A stretch of 64,000 nt of DNA. Source: Turbatrix aceti (lineage: Eukaryota; Nematoda; Chromadorea; Rhabditida; Panagrolaimidae). Position 1 is the stretch's first letter; each line of letters opens with the position of its first letter. The stretch lies in contig OZ017766.1 of the NCBI GenBank assembly GCA_963969345.1, positions 62,001 to 126,000 of the forward strand, written 5' to 3'. Both the position numbers and the translations under genes were made by a program. The notes under the pieces were generated by a model that was not told where the DNA came from, searched no databases, and saw only the letters and a program-made list of their open reading frames with translations. Positions 11,189 through 22,067 of the stretch are shown here, in pieces.

Positions 11189-12059
11189 AACAGAGCACTG
11201 TTTATTTGGAATCAATATTTTAGGACAAAATAGGAGAAGAAAGGTTGTGCCACTGTGAGCCAATTTAGGATCAAGGACACGCATTTTTACAACTTCCAAT
11301 GTTTTGAGCCACAATTGTAGGCCTCCTGGGGAAAGTTCTAAATCCGGGATATTAGATTTTTCAGATTAGATTTTTTTTTATTCGGGAGACTTGGCTTCTG
11401 ATGCGTTTTTTTTATAAAAAAAGTGGTGTCCCGCGCTAGTTTGGCCACGAAAAATTCTAAAAGTATTAATACAGGGGTTTGGGTTTCTGAGAACGGTGGA
11501 ACCAAACCGGTCTGAAGCATAAAATTAAATAAATGACAAATTTGGGTATGTGGTTAAGCACATAAGCACGTTAAGAACCCGCTGTATTAATTTTTTCAAG
11601 ATTTTTTTACGGCCAACGTAGCGCGGGGCACCAATTTTTTTGAAAAACACATCAGAGAACTCGGTATTTGAAAAAATCTAATATCCCGTTTCGTAAATCG
11701 CTGAAAACCATAAACATGGAATGGTTCGCACATTTTGCGGGTGAAAATACCATGTCATCAGATTGGGCTCGAAACAAACGAAATAGAGCCATCAAAGACA
11801 ACGCGAGAGGAGGATAATCATCATCAAGGCGCGGCGCGGTGGCGCATCACTGCGTAGTGGAACAAATGTAATACGCACACAAATACTGCAAAAACTGATC
11901 TCCAAGGTCAGTCAGATGGTGCTTGGAGGACTATGCACCTAGAGAAGTTCGCAGGTAGGTCAGCGGTTCAATCTTCCGCACCTCATTAGGTAATGCGACA
12001 GAATATCGTAGAATAGGTACACATTGAACCTCTTTAGGCGACCAAAAATTAAGTATAAA
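11189..12059. repeat. Degenerate foldback-superfamily segment plus unassigned sequence
   Basis: About 11255-11490 and 11575-11700 form an imperfect inverted repeat (AAATCCGGGATATTAGATTT against AAATCTAATATCCCGTTTCG, and CGCGCTAGTTTGGCC against GGCCAACGTAGCGCG). It carries CCAATGTTTTGAGCCACAAT, the motif of the 2119-4126 family. From 11700 to 12059 nothing recognisable is found. Confidence 0.5.
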
Positions 12060-12850
12060 GGGCTTGTCCAGAAATTACGTCATCGCAAAATCGGTGATTT
12101 TTTACCCCCCTTCCCCCTCTGTCATCGGTTGTCATTGCAAGGTGGGGCACCCCGGAGTCCGGGGTGCCCCACCTCTTCATTCCGTCCGGGGCCCGGACCC
12201 CCCCCTAAATGACGTCATTTTGAAAAAAAAATTTGTCATTTTTTAGTGTTTTTTTTGCAAGTTTTGGTTTATCAATTTTGCTAAAAACTACTTTCCAAAA
12301 CTATATGCCGAAATTATTGTGTAGTTATTCAAGGCAAAATTATTTAAAAAATGATTGGTGAAACATAATTATATTGCAACAAAAACAGTCAGTTTTCAGC
12401 GCCATTTTGGCAAAAAAAAACTGAAATTTAGAAAATTCGTAAGCCAATTCTTGAAATTTTTTAATGACGTCATTTTGAGCAGTACCCCCCTCCCCCCTCC
12501 ATCATTTTCCGTCATTTTTGGACTGACCCCCCTCCCCCCCCTCTTGCAATGACGTAATTTCTGGACAAGCCCAAATGCCAAAATTATTGTGTTTGTGTTT
12601 TTTAAAGAAACCTTTTCGGAGTCGGTCAGGAAAAAAAATTGGTGAAACATATTTGTACTGGAGCAAAATCAGTTAGTTTTCAGCGCATTTTGGCAAAAAA
12701 ATCTGAAATCTGGAAAATTCGTAAGCCAATTCTTGAAATTTTTGAATGCCGTCATTTTAAGCAGGTACTCCCCTCCCCCCATCATTTTCCGTCATTTTTG
12801 GACTGACCCCCCTCCCCCCTTTCGCAATGACGTAATTTCTGGACAAGCCC
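12060..12850. repeat. TIR element with a duplicated right half
   Basis: The left terminus GGGCTTGTCCAGAAATTACG (12060) is complementary to a right terminus ending at 12850. An additional internal copy of the right terminus ends near 12572. The segment of about 12575-12850 repeats about 12300-12572 (shared GGTGAAACATA, GTAAGCCAATTCTTGAAATT, CCCCCCTCCCCC). So the right half is tandemly duplicated. Flanks are AAA on both sides, too short to define the superfamily. Confidence 0.7.
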
Positions 12851-12853
12851 AAA

Positions 12854-13198
12854 GCATGGCATAAAACCGGCCTCAAAATCAGGCCGCCGGCCGGCCTAAA
12901 TTTTCAGGCCGCGGCCCGGCCGCCTAATTTCGAACATTTTTTTAGGGGTCATTTTTTGAAATTGTAATCAAATTCTGGAGAAATTTTTGTTCAAAACAAC
13001 CAAATACTGTATAAATAGGGGTACTAATCATTTACTAATGGTAAAAAGTAAAAAATATTGATGAATGCAACACAAAAATGTCCAAAAATCATGCTTTTGG
13101 TCAAAAAAATGACCTGAAACTTTTTTTTCCGGCCGGCCTAAAAAAACTAAGGCCGGCCACGCGGCTTTTGCGGCCAGCCGGCCGGATTTTATGCCTTG
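12854..13198. mobile_element. GGCCGGCC-array MITE
   Basis: Termini are CATGGCATAAAACCGG and a complement-type end CCGGATTTTATGCCTTG. Subterminal GGCCGGCC/GGCCGCGGCC arrays flank an AT-rich core. The left flank (GCCCAAAG) and right flank (GTATATAG) do not match, so the target duplication is lost or the element is recombined. It abuts the next element directly. Confidence 0.6.
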
Positions 13199-13206
13199 GT
13201 ATATAG

Positions 13207-13628
13207 CAGAGTTGTTCGATGAATTGCTCAAAGAGCGCGAGCAGAGCGAGCGCGAGAAATTTTTAAAATGAGCACTGCTCACTATAAATTTAGTGTTACA
13301 AATACTAAAATACTGGTAGTTTCGATCAAAAACACGATGTTGGGGGTATCTCCAAGCAATATGCGATCTTTCTTTTAGCAAAGGACTGAATTTGTGTCTT
13401 AAAATCACTTTTTTTGTGTGAGCCATGTTCGCCCATTGCTCGCTCCTGCTCGACTCACGAGAGTGAGCAAAGCAAGAGCAGAGGATGTCAGAATAAAAGA
13501 AAGCGAGCGGAGCGAGCGCAAAAATTTTAGGAACTCAAAGAGCAGGAGCAGAGTGGACACTGAAAATTGAATTGCTCAAAAAGCGAGAGCAGAGCGAGCG
13601 CTGAAAATTGTCGAATTGAACAACTCTA
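13207..13628. mobile_element. hAT-like MITE, CAGAGTTGTTC/GAGCGAGC family, copy 1
   Basis: Termini are CAGAGTTGTTCGAT and AATTGAACAACTCTA. Flanks GTATATAG (13199-13206) and GTATAAAG (13629-13636) differ at one base and fit nTnnnnAn. Subterminal arrays of AGCGCGAGCAGAGCGAGCG occupy both ends. The core (GGGGGTATCTCCAAGCAATA) is shared with the copy at 43702-44239. The frame at 13028-13426 arises from these arrays. Confidence 0.85.
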
Positions 13629-13636
13629 GTATAAAG

Positions 13637-14320
13637 ATAGAAATCGTAAAAAGGTTACCACATTTCGTGACCATAATAACGCTATTTTGACGCATTTTCA
13701 TAAAAAAAATTCAAACCTGGTGTTATTAACGCGACTTTAGTCGCACATTTTCGCACAAACGTAGGATTTTCAAAATCCTAAATATCCTGGCAATTGCAAT
13801 TCGAGGATCCTCAAAGCATGACAAATGACGAGTGCCACAAATTAACCTGTTCGCCTGCATCCACGTGCATGTAAGATGAGTGCAATCTCATGCACGTGGA
13901 TGACTGTTACTGGATGCGGGACGGAAGAAGAGCAAGAAACTGAGGCTTAATTGTCCCACCTTTCAACGGCGACAAGGAAAAACTATCCTACGCAAGACTG
14001 CAACGTCTAACTGGGATGTGACTATTTTCGAAGCGAAAAAAACAAGTGACCACGACGCGCGGATTTGTCTTTTTGGACGTCACGCACGCGTAAATGCGTT
14101 AGTCAAAAAAAAGCGAGGGGCTGCCAGGTTGACGACAATTGTAAGCGATAGGCGATAGTATAAAACGTGTCCTCCACCCATTTTTATGATGGGATGAACA
14201 AAATACTACGCATACACGTTATCTTATATTTTACTAAGATTCCGCGTTATTTTTTTGAATAAAAAAACGATCAACACTTGCGATGACCACGATAAAGAAA
14301 AAGAAAGCAACCACAAACGC
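13637..14320. other. Gene-free interval with a small hairpin
   Basis: CATCCACGTGCATG at about 13858 and CATGCACGTGGATG at about 13890 form a 14-bp perfect stem with a loop of about 18 nt. No gene is recognised. Confidence 0.4.
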
Positions 14321-15404
14321 ACGGTGAGAGCGTGTTCCCAACGCGAAAATTTTTTGCGAATGTGTAGAAGTGTTATGTGTTCAGCGGCAATTTTCTGGCA
14401 TTCAAATAGTTTGTTTTTTTTGGCATTTTGCCATTATATTGAGCTAAGTCCAAGCTTTTGAATGCACTTTGCGCGGTATCAATCGCTTGTGAACCAACCT
14501 CGCTGCAAGCGTCCAAAGAGAGAAAATATTGATTTTTTGTGTAGGCCTATTTCAATTCCTGTGCGGAAAATTGAAAATTTGGCGATTTGTTTATGTTCTC
14601 CCTACCCAATGATGGGATTTAAACCAATACCCGTGACTTTTCGTTTAGTGCCGTTCATGGAGAGGGCAAATGAAATTTCGACTATTTTGACTACCTCACG
14701 GGTGCAACTATTTGTCATGATTTTGCACCAATTATGCTTCGTTTCGCTAAATCTGACCTCCTGATGCCAAAAAAACAAAAAAAAAAGATTATAAACCAAA
14801 GTTCCGGCCGAGGTAGCAGCCTTCTAAACTACAGATTATCTGACCGTCGAAAACCCGGGTAACACCGCGAGCGCGTATTGATCCCTGTTACACTATAACA
14901 TTTTGCGAAGCCTCTCTCGCTTGTGGATAGTGATATCTACTTTGTTTTTGTTTTTATGGCATCAGGAGGTCAGATTTAGCGAAACGAAGCATAATTGGTG
15001 CAAAATCATGACAAATAGTTGCACCCGTGAGGTAGTCAAAATAGTCGAAATTTCATTTGCCCTCTTCGTGAACGGCACTAAACGAAAAGTCACGGGTATT
15101 GGTTTAAATCCCATCATTGGGTAGGGAGAACATAAACAAATCGCCAAATTTTCAATTTTCCGCACAGGAATTGAAATAGGCCTACACAAAAAATCAATAT
15201 TTTCTCTCTTTGGACGCTTGCAGCGAGGTTGGTTCACAAGCGATTGATACCGCGCAAAGTGCATTCAAAAGCTTGGACTTAGCTCAATATAATGGCAAAA
15301 TGCCAAAAAAAACAAACTATTTGAATGCCAGAAAATTGCCGCTGAACACATAACACTTCTACACATTCGCAAAAAATTTTCGCGTTGGGAACACGCTCTC
15401 ACCG
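14321..15404. repeat. Foldback palindrome of about 1.08 kb with near-identical arms
   Basis: The arms at about 14321-14777 and 14950-15404 are almost perfect reverse complements of about 455 bp, with a loop of about 170 bp. The two mirrored 100-residue frames (14462-14764 on + and 14962-15264 on -) are the same arm and differ at only two or three residues, so they are not two genes. The right arm ends directly at a half of the TTAGGC-bearing element, which suggests insertion into it. Near-identity of the arms implies a young element or gene conversion. Confidence 0.92.
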
Positions 15405-15409
15405 TGTAA

Positions 15410-15863
15410 TTCGACCACGCTGATTCCAAAAAACACAAAATTAGAGCGCGCTAGCAACGCCCGAAGGAGATACGGTATTTAAAACTAAGCCCTAAACTCA
15501 CGACTAAGCCTAAGCCCAAGCCCTAAACTAAGCCTAAACCTAAGCCTAAGCACTAAGCCTAAGCCCTAAACCCAAGCCTAAGGCTAAGCCTAAGCTTAAA
15601 GATGTAATTAGCCCCCGTTTTGTAACAGCCATGGACGAAAATTGAACTCAAAAACGCCAGACAACACTATGCGCGCATAATGTCCCCCGTTTCAAGTTCT
15701 CGTTTTCCCTTGTTTTTAGGCTTTTTGGACGCCTGTATCTCGCTTGTGCGTTGAAAGCGCACTCTAATTTTGTGTTTTTTGAAATCAGCGTGCTTGAATT
15801 AGTCAGTATTCCAAGTTTGACGCCGATACAAAATAGGCACTAAAAGTCAGTTATGCCTTTTAT
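15410..15863. repeat. TTAGGC-bearing TIR element (telomere-like core), copy with the longest array
   Basis: The left terminal block (CTGATTCCAAAAAACACAAA, then GAGATACGG) and the right terminal block (to GGCACTAAAAGT at about 15846) are mutually complementary. Between them, 15480-15600 is a degenerate array of GCCTAA/CCCTAA units, the complement of the nematode telomeric TTAGGC. The rest (CCATGGACGAAAATTGAACT, CTATGCGCGCATAATGTCCC) is shared with the copy at 23543-23915. The outermost left TIR is missing where the foldback at 14321-15404 abuts. Confidence 0.8.
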
Positions 15864-17120
15864 AATTTTTTAAACCCGAAAAAACGTCTTTATGAATAGC
15901 GAAAATGCTAATAAAAATGCAAAAATCCGAATTGTTTTTGCAGAAAATATGCAACAAAATCCCACATTTTTGACGAAAAAGGGTTTTATTTTTCAAAACC
16001 GATGCTCATTTTACCGACTCGACTGTAAATTCTTTGATTCCAGTTTCGAGCAAGCGGCTCTACTCGACTCTCTCGAAAACTCGAAACTCGCTAGAATTCG
16101 AGCGTTCGTACTTCAACTTTTTTTTTGATCACACACCGGAATGAACAAATTATAGCTCTTTTTTTTGAATGTGTTTACCGTCATGCTCAATAGTAGGTAT
16201 CACATTACGTATAGATACTGTATTCCGCCTCATGATGATAATTCATGAGCCGGATACCTCTGTCGATGGATTTCGTCGCGGACGTGTTTGTTCGTGAACA
16301 AATCCAAAATTTGCTGTTCATGTTCGTTCATGAACAGAAATTAAAGTGAACGGCTTTGTTCATGTTTGTTCACGAACAAGGCTAATGTTTTCAAACAGAA
16401 AGAACGAACAAAATGATCCATCTTTTCTCGGTGACTGCCAACATTACTGCTTTGCGCTACGCGTCTCTGTTATGAGGAACTAAGCGGATTGATGTTTGTT
16501 TTTGCCAACAAGTTTTTAAACTTAAAAGAAGTGCTGTGAAAAAAAAGAAAATACGTTATATTTATTCAATTGCAAAAATCGAAGTTATGAAAAAAGTTGC
16601 ATAAATCGAAGTTGCAAAATTCGAAGTAGTGTCACTAAACCGTTAGCTTCGAATCGCATAAAAACTGCACGCTTATCCAACTTTGATGTTCGTGTGTGTA
16701 ACACGTGTGATTGTTTTGCCCAGTGTTGATCATACCATTACCCCTTCTTCGTGCTTATCAGAAAACCAAACCCTGACAACCAGTGTCCTTGACATGTGAT
16801 ATTCATGACAGAAGAGGAACATATATGTAGATGAAGCAGTGTTGACGAGATGGTAGGCTCACTCATGCATGCGTTATGTACTGCATAGTTCCGTCCTAGT
16901 TTGTTTTATGCGTTTTGTGTGACTCTGCTTCACTTTTGCGCATTTCCCGACCAATTTGTAATCGGATAAATATGCAATTATGTACAACTAATACAAACGT
17001 TGCAGTCAAAAACAGCGCGCACTCTTTTCCCGCCACGCTTGATCTTTGGTTTTTTGTTGTTGTACAGGGTGTCGAAAAACAGAACAATATTTTTGATTCA
17101 CCTAGGCGGCCAACCGTACG
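15864..17120. other. Gene-free interval upstream of the arrestin gene
   Basis: A cluster of GTTCGTGAAC/TTCATGAAC palindromic motifs at about 16285-16415 resembles the sequence around 43570-43700 and is probably a relic MITE. It presumably contains the arrestin promoter. GTTGTTGTACAG at about 17055-17066 could be a trans-splice or 5'-UTR acceptor. No gene is recognised. Confidence 0.4.
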
Positions 17121-18490
17121 ATGAATAAAAAATCCCCCGCCTATGGATGTGCCAACCTTTCCCCACCCGTAGATGTGGATATCTGGTTTGATTGCCGCAT
17201 CTATCATCCAGGAGACAAGGTGGCTGGTGATGTCATTTTTCGCCTCAAACGACCCCTCAATATACATTCCATCGAGCTACAACTCTATGGATCCGTTCGT
17301 GTCTTCATGACACCAGCTGAGATGACGACCGATCCATTGAGACCGGTCATGCATCGCATGCACGCACAAGAAGTGGTACTTGTTGATAAAAAGATTACCC
17401 TGTGGTCTGATCCGACGGTAGAGACGCCCAGGGAGAACGACAATCGGCTTACCGTGGGTATTTTGAACTCAAATAATGTTTAGGGCAATTTGTGACCTTC
17501 AGCTCGACGATGTCGTCCGCATCTCGAGGAACACGTATATCAAGCCGATCTCGGGAGAACATAAGTCATGCGGTTCATCGTCATCATCTTCGATACGCTA
17601 CGGCCCATCGGAAAACAAAAACTACGGTTTGAAATCAGGAAATCACACTTTTCGGTTTGAAATGACGTTACCCAGCACGGGACTGTACTCTTCCTTCAAG
17701 AGTCTCGAATCGGGGGGCGAGGTGTCATACTTTGTCAGGCTCCAAACACAGTCCATAAATAAGCGATTTTACTTTGGAGTGGCTTGCCCAAAGCTCTTGG
17801 CACCTGAACTCTCGTTAAACGTTTGCAACGAAGTCATATTGACTACCAAATTGTGAGTCAGCTTCAAATCCTTTCATTTTCAAAGACTTTTGCAGAGGCG
17901 ACGTCTCGATGACACTCCAGCTCGATAAAAGCGGATTTTTTCCCGGAGAAGCCATTTGCGGCACAGCAACCATCTGCAACGCCTCCCAAAAGGCTTCCAT
18001 CAAGCGTACCTCAATCGGCATCGTCCAATCCACAGTAGCTGTTGCCCAGGAACCAGACTACTCCGAGCAAGTTACGCATCTTGACTACGCAAAGATAGCT
18101 CTGTCCACGGACAAGATTCCGCGTGGAACAACTCAATGCTTCCCGTTTTCACTCGTCGTGCCCGGCCTAGCACCATCGCTCTCGGTTGATGTCTGTCTGG
18201 TCGTCTCCTACGCAGTCCGGGTCACTCTTGGCTGGTCGAGGAACAGCAAGGCGATCTTCGGCTCCTGCGAGATACCCATCGTCATTGTCACGGCGCCCAG
18301 TGACCTTCCACCTCCGTATGACGGGCCTGAATGTTCTGTACCAAACTGGACTTCCCTGGGCATGTCAAATCCACCTTCGTACAATGATGCCATCGAAAAC
18401 AGCAATTTTCAATGCTCCCGTGGTGTTGAAACAAATGCGGAAGATAAAACGCCGCTGATTGACGTCATTGAAAACAAGAAATTTCGTTGA
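17121..18490 (+). CDS. Alpha-arrestin (ARRDC-like) with two PY motifs
   Basis: Exons 17121-17453, 17503-17852 and 17896-18490 (introns of 49 and 43 nt) give 425 residues. The first 49-nt intron is chosen because it restores the frame and ends in CTTCAG. The N-lobe has the family pattern HPGDKVAGDVIFRL, HSIELQLYG, then LPSTGLYSSFKSLESGGEVS, equivalent to the SSFEG-type strand. The C-lobe starts at about residue 228 with GFFPGEAI. PPPY (about 366-369) and PPSY (about 387-390) near the C-terminus are the canonical ligands for NEDD4-family WW domains. By family, it is an adaptor that brings a HECT ubiquitin ligase to membrane cargo on endosomes. Visual/beta-arrestin signatures are absent. The start is the first ATG in frame. 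Confidence 0.9.
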
Positions 18491-18876
18491 AGTTAATTTT
18501 CGTGTAAAATATTTAATTTTGGTCATTTTCGAATGTAAAAAGTAGATATATATAGGATTTAAAGATCGTTTTGGGGGTAATCAGCGATGGACCGACGACT
18601 TTGCGGCCCTCCAGAACGCTCCTGCTAAAAACTACGACGTGACGCAGGTAGCTACGATTGACGGCGCACTCTTCGTGCAATCTCGATACTCATCACTGTC
18701 TATTTAATTTTGTAATGAGTAATTATGCACGAGTAAGAGTAATAAAGTAAAGTATATCATAGAAGTAAAGTGTCTATGATATCCTATGCCATAACCCGTT
18801 TGTATTTATATTCCTACTCCGAATGATAATGAAAAAATGTTTATTATAATCGTCAACTGTTTGGGGATTGTGTTCA
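18491..18876. other. Arrestin 3' flank and a retroposon-like 3' tail
   Basis: GAGTAATTATGCACGAGTAA followed by GAGTAATAAAGTAAAGTA (18716-18757) recurs on the opposite strand at 62275-62345 with an (AAGTA)n-type tail. That suggests the shared 3' end of a SINE or LINE. The sequence before it (about 18585-18700) is moderately GC-rich and unidentified. Confidence 0.45.
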
Positions 18877-19255
18877 AGGTGTTGCAAATCGTGTACTTTA
18901 CACGCACGCACGACACGAAGCTATTAGGCGACGTCGTGTCGTGTAGCTTTGAAATTTGCCTACACGAATTCAAATTCGTGTGCTACACGACGTCGCCTCG
19001 TGCGATCGTATAGCTGTTACACGACACGACCCGGCATGCCGCTTTTCGACAGCCCAAATTATGTAAAATTTTACAATTTTTTACTTCTTTTTTTTTATTG
19101 TATAGAAAAAAGTTCCACGTGTTATCATTCTGATCGAAATTTTGCTTTGAAACCTTTCTAAACGTCGTGTCGTGTAGCTCGCCTCGTGTCGTCGTGTAGC
19201 TTTCAAACCTACACGACAGTCGACGTCGTGTAGTACACGCAAGGTGTTGCATTCT
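18877..19255. repeat. ACACGAC-rich repeat family, copy 1
   Basis: It begins CAAGGTGTTGCAAATCGTGT. It is dominated by interlaced ACACGACGTCGTGT motifs around an AT-rich core (TTATGTAAAATTTTACAATT). A second copy lies inverted at 26371-26784 with the same order of blocks. CAAGGTGTTGCA recurs at 19240, 20085 (complement), 21305 (complement), 25305 and 26780 (complement), acting as a shared terminal motif. Confidence 0.8.
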
Positions 19256-19399
19256 GTTTGTTTTAGGCAAGCAAGCAAGCATAGCTCGTAGGCAACATGT
19301 GTCGTGCTTCCTTTGATTTTACGTAGGCAAACATCCTGCCTATCGACACAGGTTGTTAGGCAGCTGCTAATTACACAGGTGTTTAGCTAGAAGCTGTTA

Positions 19400-19678
19400 C
19401 CCGCACTCGCATGAGAATCATAACGTAATCATAACGGAATTATAAGGCGGCTAGAATCAAATGAGACGCACAAAATGAAGAATCACAATGAAGTGCAAAA
19501 AAATCTAAGCTATTTTCCCCTTTATTCGCATTCAAAATTCAGCAAAAAACAATTACTAAATTAGAGCTGCGGATCACAATGAATTACATGCGTGCGAATG
19601 AATCACAATAAAACACATTAGCGTGCAAAGCCTTATAATTCCGTTATGATTCCGTTATGATTCTCATGCGAGTGCGGG
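19400..19678. mobile_element. Mariner-like MITE (TA target), copy 1
   Basis: Terminal inverted repeats of about 50 bp start CCCGCACTCGCATGAGAATC and continue with repeated ATAACGGAAT units. Both ends are flanked by TA (19398-19399 and 19679-19680). A 283-bp inverted sister copy lies at 32066-32348, also TA-flanked. TA duplication and length fit a Tc1/mariner-type MITE. No transposase frame. Confidence 0.88.
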
Positions 19679-19831
19679 TAACGACACATCTGCTTGCTCT
19701 TCTCAAAAATTAGCATGCGCGACCAAGCAGGCGCTTGCATTTCTCACATTATTCTCCAAAGTTGGAAATTTGACTAGAAAAACTGCTTGCAGAATCGAAC
19801 TTTTTTCCCTGTAAACTCCTTTTGTTTCATT

Positions 19832-21568
19832 CTATGTCTTACTGTTCATTATTTTCCCAAAATCTCGCACACAGGTTGTGTCGAAAGCACATTCTAATTT
19901 TTGAAAAGAGCAAGCAGATGTGTCGTTATCTAAGCACCTGCTTAGCAATCCATCGTTCCCTGACCGTTGGCAAGCAGGTTGTGTGCATTCAAATTTTTGT
20001 AGCAAATTATGCAAGCAGCGATGTTTAGAACAGCTCATTGCACATGTTTATTCGAAATTTCAAATTGTCCGCACACAGAATGCAACACCTTGAGGCCGGG
20101 CCGATTGGTTTTGTTGGCCGGCCCGGGCCAAAACGGGCTGGAAAATAATTTAAAAAATGCATATTTTACGCAAAATTTATGAAAAATTTTATGAAAAAGT
20201 AAAAACCGCGAAGAATGCAAAGAAATGCACGCAGAATGCTGACCTGGCACCGCTCTTTTGGGCTAATCTGGAAGCAAAAGGTAAATCGCGGGCGCCGTAA
20301 TTTTGTCGTCAGCTCATAAGAGCACTAGTAATTGAGCGGAAAATGAATCTGTGCAACGATGAGGAAGTGCACAGCATTCACTTTCGCGTCAATCGAGCGT
20401 GAAAATGCATTCATTCGCGCATATAGTGTTGACTTTGGCAGCTTCGCGCATTGGCATTTTTAAATTGTTAGTGACGGCATCTGCTATAATGATTAGAGCA
20501 AGTCCTGAACTTTCAAACAAGCCACCAACGGCACGAAAATGTTGATTTTTGGCACAGCTACAGTGATTTCCAGTTTCGATTTTAAATCGTCGATTGCAGC
20601 CGTTTAAGGCTACAACTGAACAATCGGGTCAACAGAAAGTTCCATCAGGTTGGTGTCAGTCGATATAGCCAAGTGCCGTTTGTTGAACATCGAAGAGGAC
20701 CGAGATTCCTCACAAAAACTGTTTTACCCTATAAAAACGTCCTGTTTGCTTTTTGTGCTCATGCAAAATTGAAGAACTTTCTTTTTAGGAGTGCTTGTTT
20801 TTGATAATTTGTGCAAATGCGTGCGCATTTTTATAGGGTAAAACAGTTTTTGTGAGGAATCTCGGTCCTCTTCGATGTTCAGCAAACGGCCCTTGGCTAT
20901 ATCGACTGACACCAACCTGATGGAACTTTCTGTTGACCCGATTGTTCAGTTTTAGCCTTACACAGCTGCAATCGACAGCTCAAATTTTTTACTTGAAAAG
21001 GCTGCAACTATGGCAAAACTGAACATTTTTAGGTCATCGAGGACTTGTTTGGAAGTTCAGGACATGTCTTATTCAGTACCCTAGATGCCATCTCTAAGAA
21101 TTCAAAAATGCCATTGCGCGAAGCTGCCAAAGTCAACACTATAAGTGCGAATGAACGCGCTCATTTTTTTTTCGATTGTCGCAAAATAAGAGGAAAGTGA
21201 ATGCTGTGGAAGTGTCTCTGCCTCCTTCGGGTTTGTTGTTGTTTTTTAACGGTTTTTCGACGATAAAATTGAGTTCAAATTAACATTTTTGCGCTACACA
21301 AAATGCAACACCTTGGTTGCACTGTGTGCGGACAATTTGAAATTTCGAATAAACATGTGCAATGAGCTGTTCTAAACGTCGCTGCTTGCATAGTTTGCTA
21401 CAAAAATTTGAATGCACACAACCTGCTTGCCAACGGTCAGGGAACAATGGATTGCTAAGCAGGTGCTTAGATAACGACACATCTGCTTGCTCTTCTCAAA
21501 AATTGGCATGTGCTTTCGACAAAACCTGAGTGCGAGAATTTGGGAAAATAATGAACAGTAAGACAGAC
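19832..21568. repeat. Three-level nested repeat
   Basis: The outer family has inverted arms at 19832-20092 and 21297-21568 (AACCTGCTTGCCAACGGTCA and complement). Inside it, 20093-20364 plus 21207-21296 is a second repeat, present uninterrupted at 59970-60300. Inside that, 20365-21206 is a foldback element with termini CACAGCATTCACTTTC and complement. The flanking bases GAAGTG occur on both sides of the innermost element, but only once in the uninterrupted copy near 60252, so the insertion is directly demonstrated. Confidence 0.85.
20365..21206. mobile_element. Foldback element carrying the AAACTGTTTTACCCTATA motif
   Basis: Self-complementary along its whole length: CACAGCATTCACTTTC and GAAAGTGAATGCTGTG at the ends, then GCAAGTCCTGAACTTTC and its complement, and at the centre AAAACTGTTTTACCCTATAA and its complement (about 20715 and 20840). 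A 6-bp (possibly 7-bp) target duplication, (G)GAAGTG, is visible by comparison with the empty site at about 60252. A rearranged relative occupies 58818-59365. No coding capacity. Confidence 0.8.
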
Positions 21569-22067
21569 AAAGTGTTGCATTTGGATAGCTTATTTTTGCT
21601 GCTTACCTCCTGCCAATGTAAATTTTCGATTCTGCGTAGCACAAGCCGCGCAAAATAATTCGGGAAATCACTTATTTTGTTCAAAAATAGGTTGCAATGA
21701 AATATCTCGTTGGGTCTGAACACGAAAACTGCATTTCAGCATTCGTTTTTTTTTATTTGATGCAAAATTTTAACTTCATGATCGGAAAAGTAAAAATAGC
21801 TGCTTATTTTGCGATTTTTAAGCAGCTTTATTCTAATGAGGTATTAAAATCATGAAAATAAGCCCGATTTGCTTGTTCTTATTTTCATGAAAATAATTCT
21901 TTGCTTAAAATGAAGAAAATAGGCAGTGCAAAAAAAGCACTGCCTATTTGGACTATTCTTGATTCTGCGCGGCTAGCGTAAATAATTCAAATGCAACACT
22001 TTGGACATATGATAGAATGAAACAAAAGGAAAAATTGCAGTCTCAAAGTAAAAAATACCGTAACTTT
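21569..22067. other. Gene-free interval with a small hairpin
   Basis: About 21915-21951 is a hairpin: AAAATAGGCAGTGC, a loop of A residues, then GCACTGCCTATTTGG. Nothing else is recognised. Confidence 0.35.

Noticed and set aside
11820..12000. Possible tRNA-like or SINE head (GGTGGCGCA, GCGGTTCAATCTTCCGC)
   Set aside because: Box matches are weak, spacing is wrong for a tRNA, and no second copy or tail is seen.
13028..13426. 132-residue minus frame rich in Ser/Arg
   Set aside because: Produced by the GAGCGAGC subterminal array and flanking MITE sequence.
14462..15264. Two similar 100-residue reading frames on opposite strands
   Set aside because: They are the two arms of one palindrome read in both directions, without splice context or recognisable domain.
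17454..17481. 26-nt intron (GTATTTTG to TTTAG) in the arrestin gene
   Set aside because: It would break the reading frame; the 49-nt alternative ending CTTCAG keeps frame and the arrestin fold pattern.
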